Source: a virus. From it: a stretch of DNA of 36,710 nt. Positions 19,304 through 27,073 of the stretch are shown piece by piece (position 1 is the stretch's first letter; each line of letters begins with the position of its first letter). Position numbers and translations under genes: made by a program. The notes under the pieces were generated by a model, which searched no databases, was not told the DNA's origin, and saw nothing but the letters and a program-made list of their open reading frames with translations. The stretch lies in IMG/VR virus record IMGVR_UViG_3300025598_000090, positions 1 to 36,710 of that record; one strand, written 5' to 3'.

Positions 19304-19312
19304 TTGTTAAAT

Positions 19313-21154
19313 TTAGAACTTTCTTGTGTTCATTAACTGTGCTAAAGCACTTTGTGGCTGACCGCTTGTTAGGTTTTTAGCAGAATTTACTAGACCAGAC
19401 ACTTGACCAAGTCCGCCTACAGCGCCTACATTCAACGATCCAAGTCCACCACCGGCAACAGCATTAACTTTAGCCAATAAACTTTGAGCTTGTGATACAT
19501 CAGCTATGCTACCTAAACTAGCTGGGGATGGAGGTTCAAAGGTCGGAGCCGCAATTTTGTTGGTACCTATAATCCTTGTCACTGACGCATCTAACGTAGC
19601 GCGATTAACGGTGTTGCTAAAGGCCGCGGCTGGTTGTACTCCTGCTACTGCGCTACTTAATGAAAAATCGCTGAAATTTATTCCGAATTGAGAAGATTTA
19701 CCAAACATATTAAGATTAGATGATAGTCCTGTTCCAAGATTTGGCATTCCCGGTAGTTTTGGCAACCCAGGAATACCGGGTATTGCTGGTATACCAGGTA
19801 TTGATGGCAACCCAGGAATACCGGGTACACGAAGACCTTGTGTTGGTAAGTTATTTCCTAGTCCTGCTAGTCCTTCTCCTCCGATGGCATTCAACGCAGG
19901 AGCGTTTTGTGACCAGGATGCTGTCACGCTTGAACCGAATTTACTGGCATTGACTACCAAAGCACCTATGTCTCCATTTAACGATGAAGCGATCGATGCC
20001 GTTAGATTTGTACTGCCGGCTAATCCTGTGGCTAACCCTGATAACTGAGGGGAGATTTCTCCGCTGGCCATAGCTCTGTTGTTTAGTGTATTGGTAGAAA
20101 ATCCAACGGCACCGGTAGACAAGCTGTTAAGACCTGAACTATAAGATGCTACCGCATTCACACCTAGTCCTTGTATGCTATCAGGCACTATCCCAACAGG
20201 ATATGGATCTAACCTGGCTGCTTCTAAGTCGATTGGGTTTTTTATTTTTCCGATTACACTGGCTGCTGTACTATAGAGATTGTTGTTTACTAAAGCGTCA
20301 GAGGAATTAGATTTCGGAGCCAATGCCAGTAAAGTCAACGGCGCTGTTTTTGTCAATGTACCGTCAGCGGTGTATACCTGTCCGGTATTTACACTGGTTG
20401 TATCAGTAGATTGAGCTTGTATAAGTCCTGCCGATACCAGTGCGTCATGGCTTTGACTCATAAGAGTTGTTTGAATTTGATTTTGAAGTGCTTCGTTATT
20501 TAATATATCATTTACACTTAATACTCCGTTTAGTCCAGTCCACGGAGTTGGGCTTTTCATAAAGGCAACAAAAATATCTGGATTAGCCTGTGTGCTGACA
20601 TCAAGTGGACAAAATCTCTGTGAGTATCCTGGTTTGATATAACCTACTCGTTCCAGTTGTTGCGCATTAAATCCATACTTTCCTATTCCTGACTCTTGTG
20701 TTATAGATGTAGCATCTTGATTAATCACTGCCGCAGTCTGCGCCATCAGCGCTTGTACTTGTGTTGAAGATAAAGACCCTATAGGAGTAGGAGGCGTAGC
20801 AAAAACTCCTTGACTAGGATTGCTGTTGACTTGAATAAAGTTGGTTTGATTAATGGGGTTTGGAACCGGCACGTGCGCTAGTTCAGGCACTGGTGCCACT
20901 ATTGGTAGTTTTGATATAACAGCCAATAGCGTCTTGTCATCGACACCGGCAGTGCCGCGTTGTAAACGTGATATACCAAAATTATTAAACGAGTGAGTAG
21001 GGTGCGTTAAGGTGTCCCCTGGTTTATATCCTACAAAAGTGCCGGCGGCTGCTTGAGAATAAAATATTTCATCGGCGGCTGCTTGACTAGTGCCTTCCGG
21101 AGCTGTCATTGTAAATACTGCCCCTGACGGTAGAGAATAGGTAAATTTACTCAT
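19313..21154 (-). CDS. Structural protein, unknown role, with xPx triplet repeat
   Basis: A 613-residue protein whose ATG overlaps the stop of the gp5-like gene (ATGA), so the two are probably made together. The N-terminal 80 residues (FTYSLPSGAVFTMTAPEG, then FYSQAAAGTFVGYKPGDTL) resemble a domain I associate with virion proteins of marine myophages. Residues about 155-250 (GKYGFNAQQLERVGYIKPG ... WTGLNGVLSVNDILNNEALQ) resemble a small helical domain found in other phage structural proteins. I cannot assign it an activity; a wall-binding or lysozyme-like role is only a guess. The second half is low-complexity Ala/Gly/Ser/Asn sequence with a Pro-rich run (PGIPGLPSIPGIP...) near residues 442-472. 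Its position after the spike suggests a component bound to the spike or hub. Confidence 0.7.
   Translation of the reverse strand: MSKFTYSLPSGAVFTMTAPEGTSQAAADEIFYSQAAAGTFVGYKPGDTLTHPTHSFNNFGISRLQRGTAGVDDKTLLAVISKLPIVAPVPELAHVPVPNPINQTNFIQVNSNPSQGVFATPPTPIGSLSSTQVQALMAQTAAVINQDATSITQESGIGKYGFNAQQLERVGYIKPGYSQRFCPLDVSTQANPDIFVAFMKSPTPWTGLNGVLSVNDILNNEALQNQIQTTLMSQSHDALVSAGLIQAQSTDTTSVNTGQVYTADGTLTKTAPLTLLALAPKSNSSDALVNNNLYSTAASVIGKIKNPIDLEAARLDPYPVGIVPDSIQGLGVNAVASYSSGLNSLSTGAVGFSTNTLNNRAMASGEISPQLSGLATGLAGSTNLTASIASSLNGDIGALVVNASKFGSSVTASWSQNAPALNAIGGEGLAGLGNNLPTQGLRVPGIPGLPSIPGIPAIPGIPGLPKLPGMPNLGTGLSSNLNMFGKSSQFGINFSDFSLSSAVAGVQPAAAFSNTVNRATLDASVTRIIGTNKIAAPTFEPPSPASLGSIADVSQAQSLLAKVNAVAGGGLGSLNVGAVGGLGQVSGLVNSAKNLTSGQPQSALAQLMNTRKF
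19761..19827 (-). repeat. 22-base direct repeat encoding xPx triplets
   Basis: Two perfect 22-base copies (19761-19782 and 19806-19827, offset 45 bases) lie in a Pro-rich run. The encoded stretch is a chain of I/L-P-G/S/A/K triplets, like a collagen or polyproline rod. It probably grew by slippage or unequal recombination. Confidence 0.75.
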
Positions 21155-22665
21155 GATATTTTGGTTATACTAACCCCGGGTGGCACAGTAGGTGCTCCGG
21201 GTGGCGAGCTATTGCTATCATCTGACAACTTAACATCCACCTGAACCCCTTGATTGTGATAAGGCCAAGGTTCATGGCTAGGTGCCCGAGTGACAATGCT
21301 TTCAATCGCAGTAGGTGACACAGTCCATCCAGTGCTGGTATTGAATTTAGTACCTGGCATAGTGCGCTTGATCAATGCTTTTGGAGCGGTGACAGCAGGT
21401 GCTGATCCTGGATTAAGGTCAATTCCACTGGCTTGAAGCGTGATGTTGTTGCCACCTAACCAAGTTCCGCCAGATGAGTCAATGGTTAAGGCTCCGTTAC
21501 TTTTGACTTTGATGGCTTTTTCACTGAAGGCAGTTAATACGTCTTTACTGTTTATAGTGGTTGTACCTACGCTTTGTAAGGTAGTGTTAACATTGCTTTT
21601 CATATTGATGTTTCTACCCGCATACACGTTAAAATCTCTATCAGCATGTAGATTTATATCGCCTTCAGTACGTAAATTAATAGAATTAGTAGCGTAGACA
21701 TCCAAAGTACCTTCTTGCCCGAACTCTAACCATACTTGACCACTGGCATGCATAATATAAAAACAATTACCATCATCACTCATGGTGATTTGATGACCTT
21801 TTGCTGTTCTAATCCGCACTAAATTGTTTGTGCCGCTTACATCACCATCATCTAACACTAAACTGTGTCCACCTCTACGTCCTACTACGTTAACTGCATC
21901 AGGTGCTACAGATCCAGATGCTACTTGATCTTTAATAGTAGCATCATTTAATCCGCCTTGATATATAGGTCTGCCAGGAGTACTAAGACCAAATGCCGAA
22001 CTTGGACTTTCTCGCTGACTAGAAGAAGTTATGGCTCCTCTGATTGGATCATTAACAACCCCTTGTTGAAATAATACACTGGCTAGATAACTGTGAACTG
22101 GTTTTTGTTGGTTAAAGAACTGTGGGTTTTCGTTTATAGCAGTATTGTTAGACGAGTTGTTGATTTCAGTGGCAGGCAACTGCGGACTATTGGCAAAATA
22201 CGTTGCTTGATTGGTATTTTGAGTGGCGGCATTTTCTGTGGCTCCTATGGCCGGCACCATGTGACTAACACCTTGTGATGGTATACAACCTACAAAATAT
22301 CCTTGATTAGGATCTCCACCAATAAAAAAGCACAGTACACTAACGCCAACATCCGGCGGGCTAAAATTCATTCCATAGCTTTGTTGATTATTAGAATCGC
22401 CATAACTGCCTGTACCGGCACTAGTACTAGTTTTAGGAGATGCTCCTCCAAATGGTGGACAGTAGCTTACAGTACGCCATAATGACTTGTTGGTTTTGTC
22501 AGTGCCGGCGAATTGTTCAATGTAAACTTGTACACGATTACTTCGCGTTGGATCTACATTATTCATTATCTCGCCACTGAAGGGTCCAAAATCTGTAGGC
22601 ATTCCTCCACGATCAAATTTATAATTCGATGCTCTACCGGTGGTACGTTCTGTGTTTAGTGACAT
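21151..22665 (-). CDS. gp5: Baseplate central spike/hub protein, gp5-like, without lysozyme domain
   Basis: A 504-residue protein. Residues about 28-135 form a gp5/VgrG-type OB-fold region: GEIMNNVDPTRSNRVQVYI, SLWRTVSYCPPFGGASP, SYGMNFSPPDVGVSVLCFF and GDPNQGYFVGCIP. Residues about 265-415 are spike-like (GHQITMSDDGN, then INLRTEGDINLHADRDFNV and similar short repeats), as expected for a trimeric beta-helix needle. T4 gp5 (575 aa) carries a lysozyme domain between these parts; here the connecting 130 residues are Asn/Gln/Ser-rich and show no lysozyme motif. The protein should sit at the centre of the baseplate tip and pierce the outer membrane. Its ATG overlaps the upstream stop (TAATG). Confidence 0.85.
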   Translation of the reverse strand: MSLNTERTTGRASNYKFDRGGMPTDFGPFSGEIMNNVDPTRSNRVQVYIEQFAGTDKTNKSLWRTVSYCPPFGGASPKTSTSAGTGSYGDSNNQQSYGMNFSPPDVGVSVLCFFIGGDPNQGYFVGCIPSQGVSHMVPAIGATENAATQNTNQATYFANSPQLPATEINNSSNNTAINENPQFFNQQKPVHSYLASVLFQQGVVNDPIRGAITSSSQRESPSSAFGLSTPGRPIYQGGLNDATIKDQVASGSVAPDAVNVVGRRGGHSLVLDDGDVSGTNNLVRIRTAKGHQITMSDDGNCFYIMHASGQVWLEFGQEGTLDVYATNSINLRTEGDINLHADRDFNVYAGRNINMKSNVNTTLQSVGTTTINSKDVLTAFSEKAIKVKSNGALTIDSSGGTWLGGNNITLQASGIDLNPGSAPAVTAPKALIKRTMPGTKFNTSTGWTVSPTAIESIVTRAPSHEPWPYHNQGVQVDVKLSDDSNSSPPGAPTVPPGVSITKIS

Positions 22666-24377
22666 TATTGATCTTTCGGTGCCATTACTTGTGTGCTTTT
22701 ATTTACACTTGTATTTTGTGACGAATTCTTATTAGGTGCGCTTACGGTTGTATTGTTAGATACTGGTTGTCCGGCAGGCGAAGATGTCTTAGGTGATGGC
22801 AAACTAGTAGACGAATTGGTATTTGACGCTGGCGTGGCACTGCTTGGTGATTGCCAAGAAGAAGTATTTTGATTTTTTGAACTGTTCAAATCCACTCTGC
22901 GTGGATCGGTGGCAGAAAAACCAGCAGAACCTCTACCACCTCCTGTTTGTGGTAAATCTACTCTGCGTGGATCAGTGGCGGCAAATTTAGCAGAACTTCT
23001 TCCGCCACCAGTTGGTGTAGCGGCTGGTTCAGCTGCCGCTTTATCAGATGATTGTTTACCGGCATCAACTACATCGTTCGAATGTAGGTTTGTTAAAATG
23101 GTTCCCGCTAGTTCTTGCTCGAATAGACCTTTCTTAAAAGTGCTTTTAACTGCTAATAGCGTATAAGCTGTACTGGCTTGTGCATCTGCGTTTGATAAAT
23201 TATTGCTTCCACCAGCTTCGGCGTTGATGTCAACCAAACCAGTATCTAAATTATAATCAGCAGGTGCGTTCCAATTTATAGCAAATACAGCTTGCTGTGC
23301 TTCTGTGTTTACAGTTCCGTCTGGATAAAATCCATCGAAACTAAAGTTTTTTGCGTTGGTAGTTGTTATTGTACCTTGTTGTATCCAAGCTGGGTCTCCT
23401 ATTATCTTAATACTAACACCCGATTGATCAGCGAAACTATATAAAAAATCAGCGGCGGTGCTGGCTGGGTTCATTGCTCCTTTACTAGCACCTTGATCAG
23501 TTTCGCTGGTTCTTGTCATTGGTACTCTTTTATTTTGAAACTGAATTTTTTTGGCTAACTCGCTGTCAGTAGACTGTATAGGCGCGGTTCCAGTCATTAC
23601 TTCTATCCATAAATTATTGAAAGATTGCTCAAAGTGTAATACTTGAGTATTCATACCAGTAAACCAGTAGTCATAGACTTTATGTATGCCTTTAAATTTA
23701 GCAGGCGGAAAGTACTGACTTTTCATTTCATTAATACCATAAGTGTTGACTATATAAACCATATGGTACGCATAATCGTTGCGTTTTTTATCTAGCTTAT
23801 CACTTAGTGGGTACGCTTGAACATTGATTTTAAACCAGGATGTATCGCTATTGCTTTTGTCATTGGGTGTGTTCTTACCATCAACTGCGTCTGTTGATGA
23901 TTTTTGTTGATCTGTGATATAACTACTGTTGCGCATTACCGTTTCTATATACTGCACAATTTGTGTACCTTGTAGCACTGATTTATTCATTGCTGTGGTA
24001 TTCATACTGTTTGTATTTGAATCTATCTTAGACTTGGCAGTGCCATCTTGTTGCATTGGCGTTGTGCTTTTTTCAGTTTGTCCGGGAATTTTTACTTTTG
24101 AACTACCTAGTGATTCTGGAACAAACTGGACTTCGTAAGAATTGGCTATTTCAACTGTACCGCTTTTAACTAAATCTTTTTCATACTGATTGAGTGCTTC
24201 GCATAAGCCTAAAAAATTATATTTTGTATTGCCTTTAGGTGCCGCAGATGCTTTAGAAGGAGCCGGTGTTGTATTTTTGTCAGAAGCATCAGTGTTAGTA
24301 GTTCGCATTGATGCTGGAGTTTGAGCTGAATACGTTCCGCCTCTACTATTTGGTGCTACACGATTTAGTCCAGCCAT
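22665..24377 (-). CDS. Probable baseplate hub structural protein with C-terminal GGGR...DPRR repeats
   Basis: A 570-residue protein. The ordered core, residues about 50-440, has motifs I associate with hub-region structural proteins of marine myophages: YEVQFVPESLG, GTQIVQYIETVMRNSSYI, WFKINVQAYPL, YDYWFTGMNTQVLHFEQSF. Both ends are low complexity (Ser/Thr/Asn/Pro). Two copies of an 18-residue unit GGGR(G/S)SA(G/K)F(S/A)ATDPRRVD lie near residues 457-496; the same unit occurs twice at the N-terminus of the neighbouring upstream protein. It is 2 bases from that gene and overlaps the gp5-like start, so all are in one operon. In other phages I recall these two domains in one longer chain, which would make this a split hub protein; that is memory, not shown here. 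A gp27-type hub role is possible. Confidence 0.65.
   Translation of the reverse strand: MAGLNRVAPNSRGGTYSAQTPASMRTTNTDASDKNTTPAPSKASAAPKGNTKYNFLGLCEALNQYEKDLVKSGTVEIANSYEVQFVPESLGSSKVKIPGQTEKSTTPMQQDGTAKSKIDSNTNSMNTTAMNKSVLQGTQIVQYIETVMRNSSYITDQQKSSTDAVDGKNTPNDKSNSDTSWFKINVQAYPLSDKLDKKRNDYAYHMVYIVNTYGINEMKSQYFPPAKFKGIHKVYDYWFTGMNTQVLHFEQSFNNLWIEVMTGTAPIQSTDSELAKKIQFQNKRVPMTRTSETDQGASKGAMNPASTAADFLYSFADQSGVSIKIIGDPAWIQQGTITTTNAKNFSFDGFYPDGTVNTEAQQAVFAINWNAPADYNLDTGLVDINAEAGGSNNLSNADAQASTAYTLLAVKSTFKKGLFEQELAGTILTNLHSNDVVDAGKQSSDKAAAEPAATPTGGGRSSAKFAATDPRRVDLPQTGGGRGSAGFSATDPRRVDLNSSKNQNTSSWQSPSSATPASNTNSSTSLPSPKTSSPAGQPVSNNTTVSAPNKNSSQNTSVNKSTQVMAPKDQ
22890..23009 (-). repeat. Two 54-base units encoding GGGR(G/S)SA...DPRRVD
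   Basis: Two units, 22890-22943 and 22956-23009, are separated by exactly 12 bases and encode 18 residues each near the C-terminus of the 570-residue hub-like protein. Key residues are the GGGR start, SA-x-F, and the TDPRR-V-D end. The same unit and the same 12-base spacing occur in the next gene at 25151-25270. Confidence 0.9.
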
Positions 24378-24379
24378 TG

Positions 24380-25294
24380 TTATTCCTTTGCTCTACCATT
24401 GGTATCAGACGCAGTATCTTTACTGGCTGCTTTGCCATTCAATACGTCATTTACTGTTTCGCCTGATAATTCTACATTATATGGAACACTGGCAAAAGCA
24501 GTACTTTGAGCATAATAAGTACCGCTATAAACACCTTTGATGTGATATACTATGGTTTTGCCATTTACAGTATACGTAAAATCAGTGATCATAAACGGAA
24601 AATATTTTATAACTGCGTAATTAGTGTTGTTGGCTTCGGCACCCGGAGTTCCTGCCGCACCAATGTCGGTTACTAAATTCCCTGCCGCATCATAACCATA
24701 GAATCTTACAATCATAACGTAAATTGTGTTATTCAATGTTGCCAAGGGTTCTTGATTAATATCTTTGGCAGCACTAGCTAGGTTTTTTAATAAGGTTATT
24801 CCGTTAGGTTCAGTAACAATAAACGATATTGACGTTGCTGCCGTTACTTGTTGTGTAAATTGACTTTCAATTTCTAAATCATCTAAATAATAATCAAGCG
24901 TAAAATAAGAATTTCGATTTCCTACTGCCGCTCCGCCACTTTGAACCAACAACGACCATGCGTTGGTATCTATAATGCCGTTGGTTTGCATGTCTTTAAG
25001 CTGGTTAGTGGTTAGTATGTACCAACTTAAATTATAAGTGTAACTGGCATAATTATCTAAAATGTTAGGTCGAGGTGATATACCTTCACTGGCTGAAGCA
25101 TTGCCTGCTTTGTCTTTTGTTTCTTTTGTAGGTTTACCAGAATCTTCGTGGTCTAATCTTCGCGGATCGGTAGCGGCAAATTGAGCAGAACCTCTGCCGC
25201 CGCCAACTGGAGCAACGTCTAGTCTCCTAGGATCAACAGCGGCAAATTGAGCAGAACCTCTGCCGCCGCCTGTGGTATTTGTACTGGTAGCCAT
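24380..25294 (-). CDS. Probable baseplate hub structural protein with N-terminal GGGR...DPRR repeats
   Basis: A 304-residue protein. Residues 9-48 hold two copies of GGGRGSAQFAA(V/T)DPRRLD, followed by a charged linker and then a folded domain from about residue 75. The domain starts NYASYTYNLSWYILTT and includes YLDDLEIESQF, SISFIVTEPNGITLLKNL, IVRFYGYDAAGN and MITDFTYTVNGKTIVYHIKG. This pattern is familiar from hub-region proteins of large myophages, but I cannot name a T4 counterpart with certainty; gp27 or another hub part is a guess. It starts 1 base after the gp53-like stop and ends 2 bases before the 570-residue gene. The shared repeat suggests the two products bind each other or the same partner. 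Confidence 0.65.
   Translation of the reverse strand: MATSTNTTGGGRGSAQFAAVDPRRLDVAPVGGGRGSAQFAATDPRRLDHEDSGKPTKETKDKAGNASASEGISPRPNILDNYASYTYNLSWYILTTNQLKDMQTNGIIDTNAWSLLVQSGGAAVGNRNSYFTLDYYLDDLEIESQFTQQVTAATSISFIVTEPNGITLLKNLASAAKDINQEPLATLNNTIYVMIVRFYGYDAAGNLVTDIGAAGTPGAEANNTNYAVIKYFPFMITDFTYTVNGKTIVYHIKGVYSGTYYAQSTAFASVPYNVELSGETVNDVLNGKAASKDTASDTNGRAKE
25151..25270 (-). repeat. Two 54-base units encoding GGGRGSAQFAA...DPRRLD
   Basis: Units 25151-25204 and 25217-25270, with a 12-base spacer, encode two nearly identical 18-residue peptides at the N-terminus of the 304-residue protein. Base identity between the two is high over the GGGRGSAQFAA part, which suggests recent duplication. Confidence 0.9.
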
Positions 25295-25295
25295 G

Positions 25296-25595
25296 TTAGA
25301 ATCCCAAGGTTGATTTTAGGGTGGTAATTTTTGGAAGATAAATTTCTACACCTGTGGCAAAGTCTAAGGGTGGCGCGGTTAGTGTGTTAGGATTGCGTTG
25401 ATAAAATACCCACCATAAGGCACTATTTTGATACAAATCATGCGCCAATAAATCTGGTCGGTACTGGTAAGCGGCAGTTATCATAAAATATTGGTCGTCA
25501 TACAATTTAGGTACAGGTCTGTTTACCATTACGTCTAAAAAATACTGACTAACACCTGTTAGATAATAAGGACTGGTTTGACTATAAGATGACAT
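25296..25595 (-). CDS. gp53: Baseplate wedge protein, gp53-like
   Basis: A 99-residue protein with the gp53-type core: YDDQYFMITAAYQYRPDLLA, DLYQNSALWWVFYQRNPNTL, then PLDF-x-x-G-x-x-IYLP. T4 gp53 links neighbouring wedges through gp7, gp25 and gp6 and carries a LysM-like fold; this short form corresponds to that core region. A longer frame begins two codons earlier at TTG, but I choose the ATG at 25595. It overlaps the upstream TAA as TAATG and is preceded at 9 bases by a perfect AGGAGG. The gene is followed after one base by the 304-residue hub gene. Confidence 0.8.
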   Translation of the reverse strand: MSSYSQTSPYYLTGVSQYFLDVMVNRPVPKLYDDQYFMITAAYQYRPDLLAHDLYQNSALWWVFYQRNPNTLTAPPLDFATGVEIYLPKITTLKSTLGF

Positions 25596-26962
25596 TACCA
25601 AAAACCTCCTTTAAGCAAACTACCTGAAGCATAGTCTGCCAAACTAAATTGTTGGCTAACTTGTTGACGTGTATTTACTGGTAATAAACTAATGGTAACT
25701 GTCATTTTAGTTGGAACATAAGTTGGTGCGCCTTGTCCTGGATTAGATGACGCTTGCGCAAATTGATTAGAGGGCATAGCTCCGGCAGCAATATCTTGTC
25801 CTGTACTCATTAAACGCATTTTACTGACGTCTGCCCCGCCTATGGGTATTGCGTATTTGTTGCTTTGTTCTGTTCCACCGTGACCTGATTGATTGCTGTA
25901 CTGCGCACGTATGTAGTCTACATCATCTGGCAAGCTGTAGGTAAATTGTGTTATCAAGCAAGAATGATTATTAAATTGATAATCGCCTAAGCCTGATAAA
26001 AATACCAAAGGAGGCGGACTACCTCTTTGCGCATCTTGACCATAAAACATTTTTGTTGCGCTTCTAAAAAAGTGTATTACTGCCAGTAGGTAATTCGCAT
26101 CTGCTGTGTTTTGCGCAGTGAACAACGCAGAAATTGATATGGTATCCATCGAAGAACTTTGATAAAAATAGCCTTTGTAATTTGAATGAGTCAACTCGTA
26201 TGGCGAATACTGTGCTTTATATGCCGTGTCTATTTTTGGAGTGTAAGGAAAAATTACACCGTTGGTGGGTTGTAGTGGCGCTAGTATTCCGGCATTTCCG
26301 GATTTATAAAGATAATCAGCACCTTGTGCTAGGCTTAACTTAACACGCCAATCACTATTAACCGCGTTTAAATTCCATTGCGCTGTTCTATTTTGCTGTC
26401 TTCTCGCATTTTGTACCGCAGATTTAATGCTAGATGTAGCCGGAGATGCTACATTAGTTGGAGTAGACGTAGGTGTAGGTATTGGTTGAGTTTGATATCC
26501 AGTAAAACTTTTAGGAACTAGCGCAGGCGCTGTTTGAATCGCAGAAGTTGCTATGGTATTATCTGGAATTGCCAACTGAGGATCTGTTAAGGAATTAACT
26601 GCTGCCGGTGCGGAAATTCCAGTGAACTGTGATTGTAAATCTGCTAGTCCTTGTTTTTGCAGTGACATATTAGATTGTGCCGCTGTTATCGCAGTGGTGG
26701 CCCCAACAATATATGATTGATTTTCGTCTATGCTAGACTGTGCTTCTTGTATATTGGATTGAATACCTGGTATGGCTTTTGGATCTAGATTAGGATTACT
26801 TAAATTAAGATTGTCAATTTCTATAGTGCTTTGGGCCGCATTAATTTCTTTTTGATATCCACCAATAGCCGCGGTATTTTCATCAATAGTTTTCTGATCA
26901 ATTTGTATATTGTTGTTATAATCAGCAATTACTTGTAGTTGCGCGTCTGTTGGTAATCCCAT
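25595..26962 (-). CDS. Probable baseplate tail-tube cap/initiator (gp48/gp54-type)
   Basis: A 455-residue protein. The C-terminal 260 residues resemble tail-tube cap or initiator proteins of marine T4-like phages: GVIFPYTPKIDTAYKAQYSP, ELTHSNYKGYFYQSS, DANYLLAVIHFFRSATKMFY, SPPPLVFLSGLGDYQFN and SLPDDVDYIRA. Such proteins form the platform on the hub from which the tube polymerises. I cannot decide between gp48 and gp54. Residues about 10-115 are unusual: Ile/Asn/Gln/Ala-rich with a heptad-like pattern (IDQKTIDENTAAIGGYQKEI) suggesting a coiled coil, then a Pro/Thr linker. It is the first gene of the late block; its promoter is the CATAAATA element 18 bases upstream, and a partial AGGG lies near the ATG. 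Confidence 0.7.
   Translation of the reverse strand: MGLPTDAQLQVIADYNNNIQIDQKTIDENTAAIGGYQKEINAAQSTIEIDNLNLSNPNLDPKAIPGIQSNIQEAQSSIDENQSYIVGATTAITAAQSNMSLQKQGLADLQSQFTGISAPAAVNSLTDPQLAIPDNTIATSAIQTAPALVPKSFTGYQTQPIPTPTSTPTNVASPATSSIKSAVQNARRQQNRTAQWNLNAVNSDWRVKLSLAQGADYLYKSGNAGILAPLQPTNGVIFPYTPKIDTAYKAQYSPYELTHSNYKGYFYQSSSMDTISISALFTAQNTADANYLLAVIHFFRSATKMFYGQDAQRGSPPPLVFLSGLGDYQFNNHSCLITQFTYSLPDDVDYIRAQYSNQSGHGGTEQSNKYAIPIGGADVSKMRLMSTGQDIAAGAMPSNQFAQASSNPGQGAPTYVPTKMTVTISLLPVNTRQQVSQQFSLADYASGSLLKGGFW
25605..25610 (-). promoter_or_regulatory. Strong ribosome binding site AGGAGG deciding the gp53 start
   Basis: AGGAGG on the minus strand, inside the end of the tube-cap gene, 9 bases before the ATG at 25595. 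It is the strongest Shine-Dalgarno sequence in the minus-strand block and favours the ATG over the TTG two codons earlier. Confidence 0.8.
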
Positions 26963-26980
26963 TTTTTAATCCCTGTATAA

Positions 26981-26988
26981 TATTTATG
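26981..26988 (-). promoter_or_regulatory. Late promoter-like element CATAAATA for the baseplate operon
   Basis: On the minus strand CATAAATATTATAC precedes the tube-cap ATG, with 18 bases between octamer and start. It matches the T4 late consensus in 7 of 8 positions. With no other gap large enough downstream until gp25, it should drive the seven genes from the tube cap to the 613-residue protein. Confidence 0.65.
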
Positions 26989-27023
26989 TCTTAAATAATA
27001 TACGTTTATAATGGATAAATAGG

Positions 27024-27051
27024 TTGACAACCGTTGTTTTTATGCTATACT
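27024..27051 (+). promoter_or_regulatory. Sigma70-type promoter for gp55
   Basis: TTGACA (27024-27029) and TATACT (27046-27051) with a 16-base spacer give a near-consensus host promoter. The expected start is around 27058, giving a leader of about 15 bases containing AGGAG. This would let host polymerase make the late sigma factor before late genes are on. Confidence 0.8.
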
Positions 27052-27073
27052 ATACACATAGGAGATCACATAC

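Noticed and set aside
19313-21154. Calling the 613-residue protein a tail lysozyme
   Set aside because: GKYGFNAQQLERVGYI recalls lysozyme-like helical domains of other phages, but I cannot point to a catalytic glutamate context or a full fold, so the role was left unknown.
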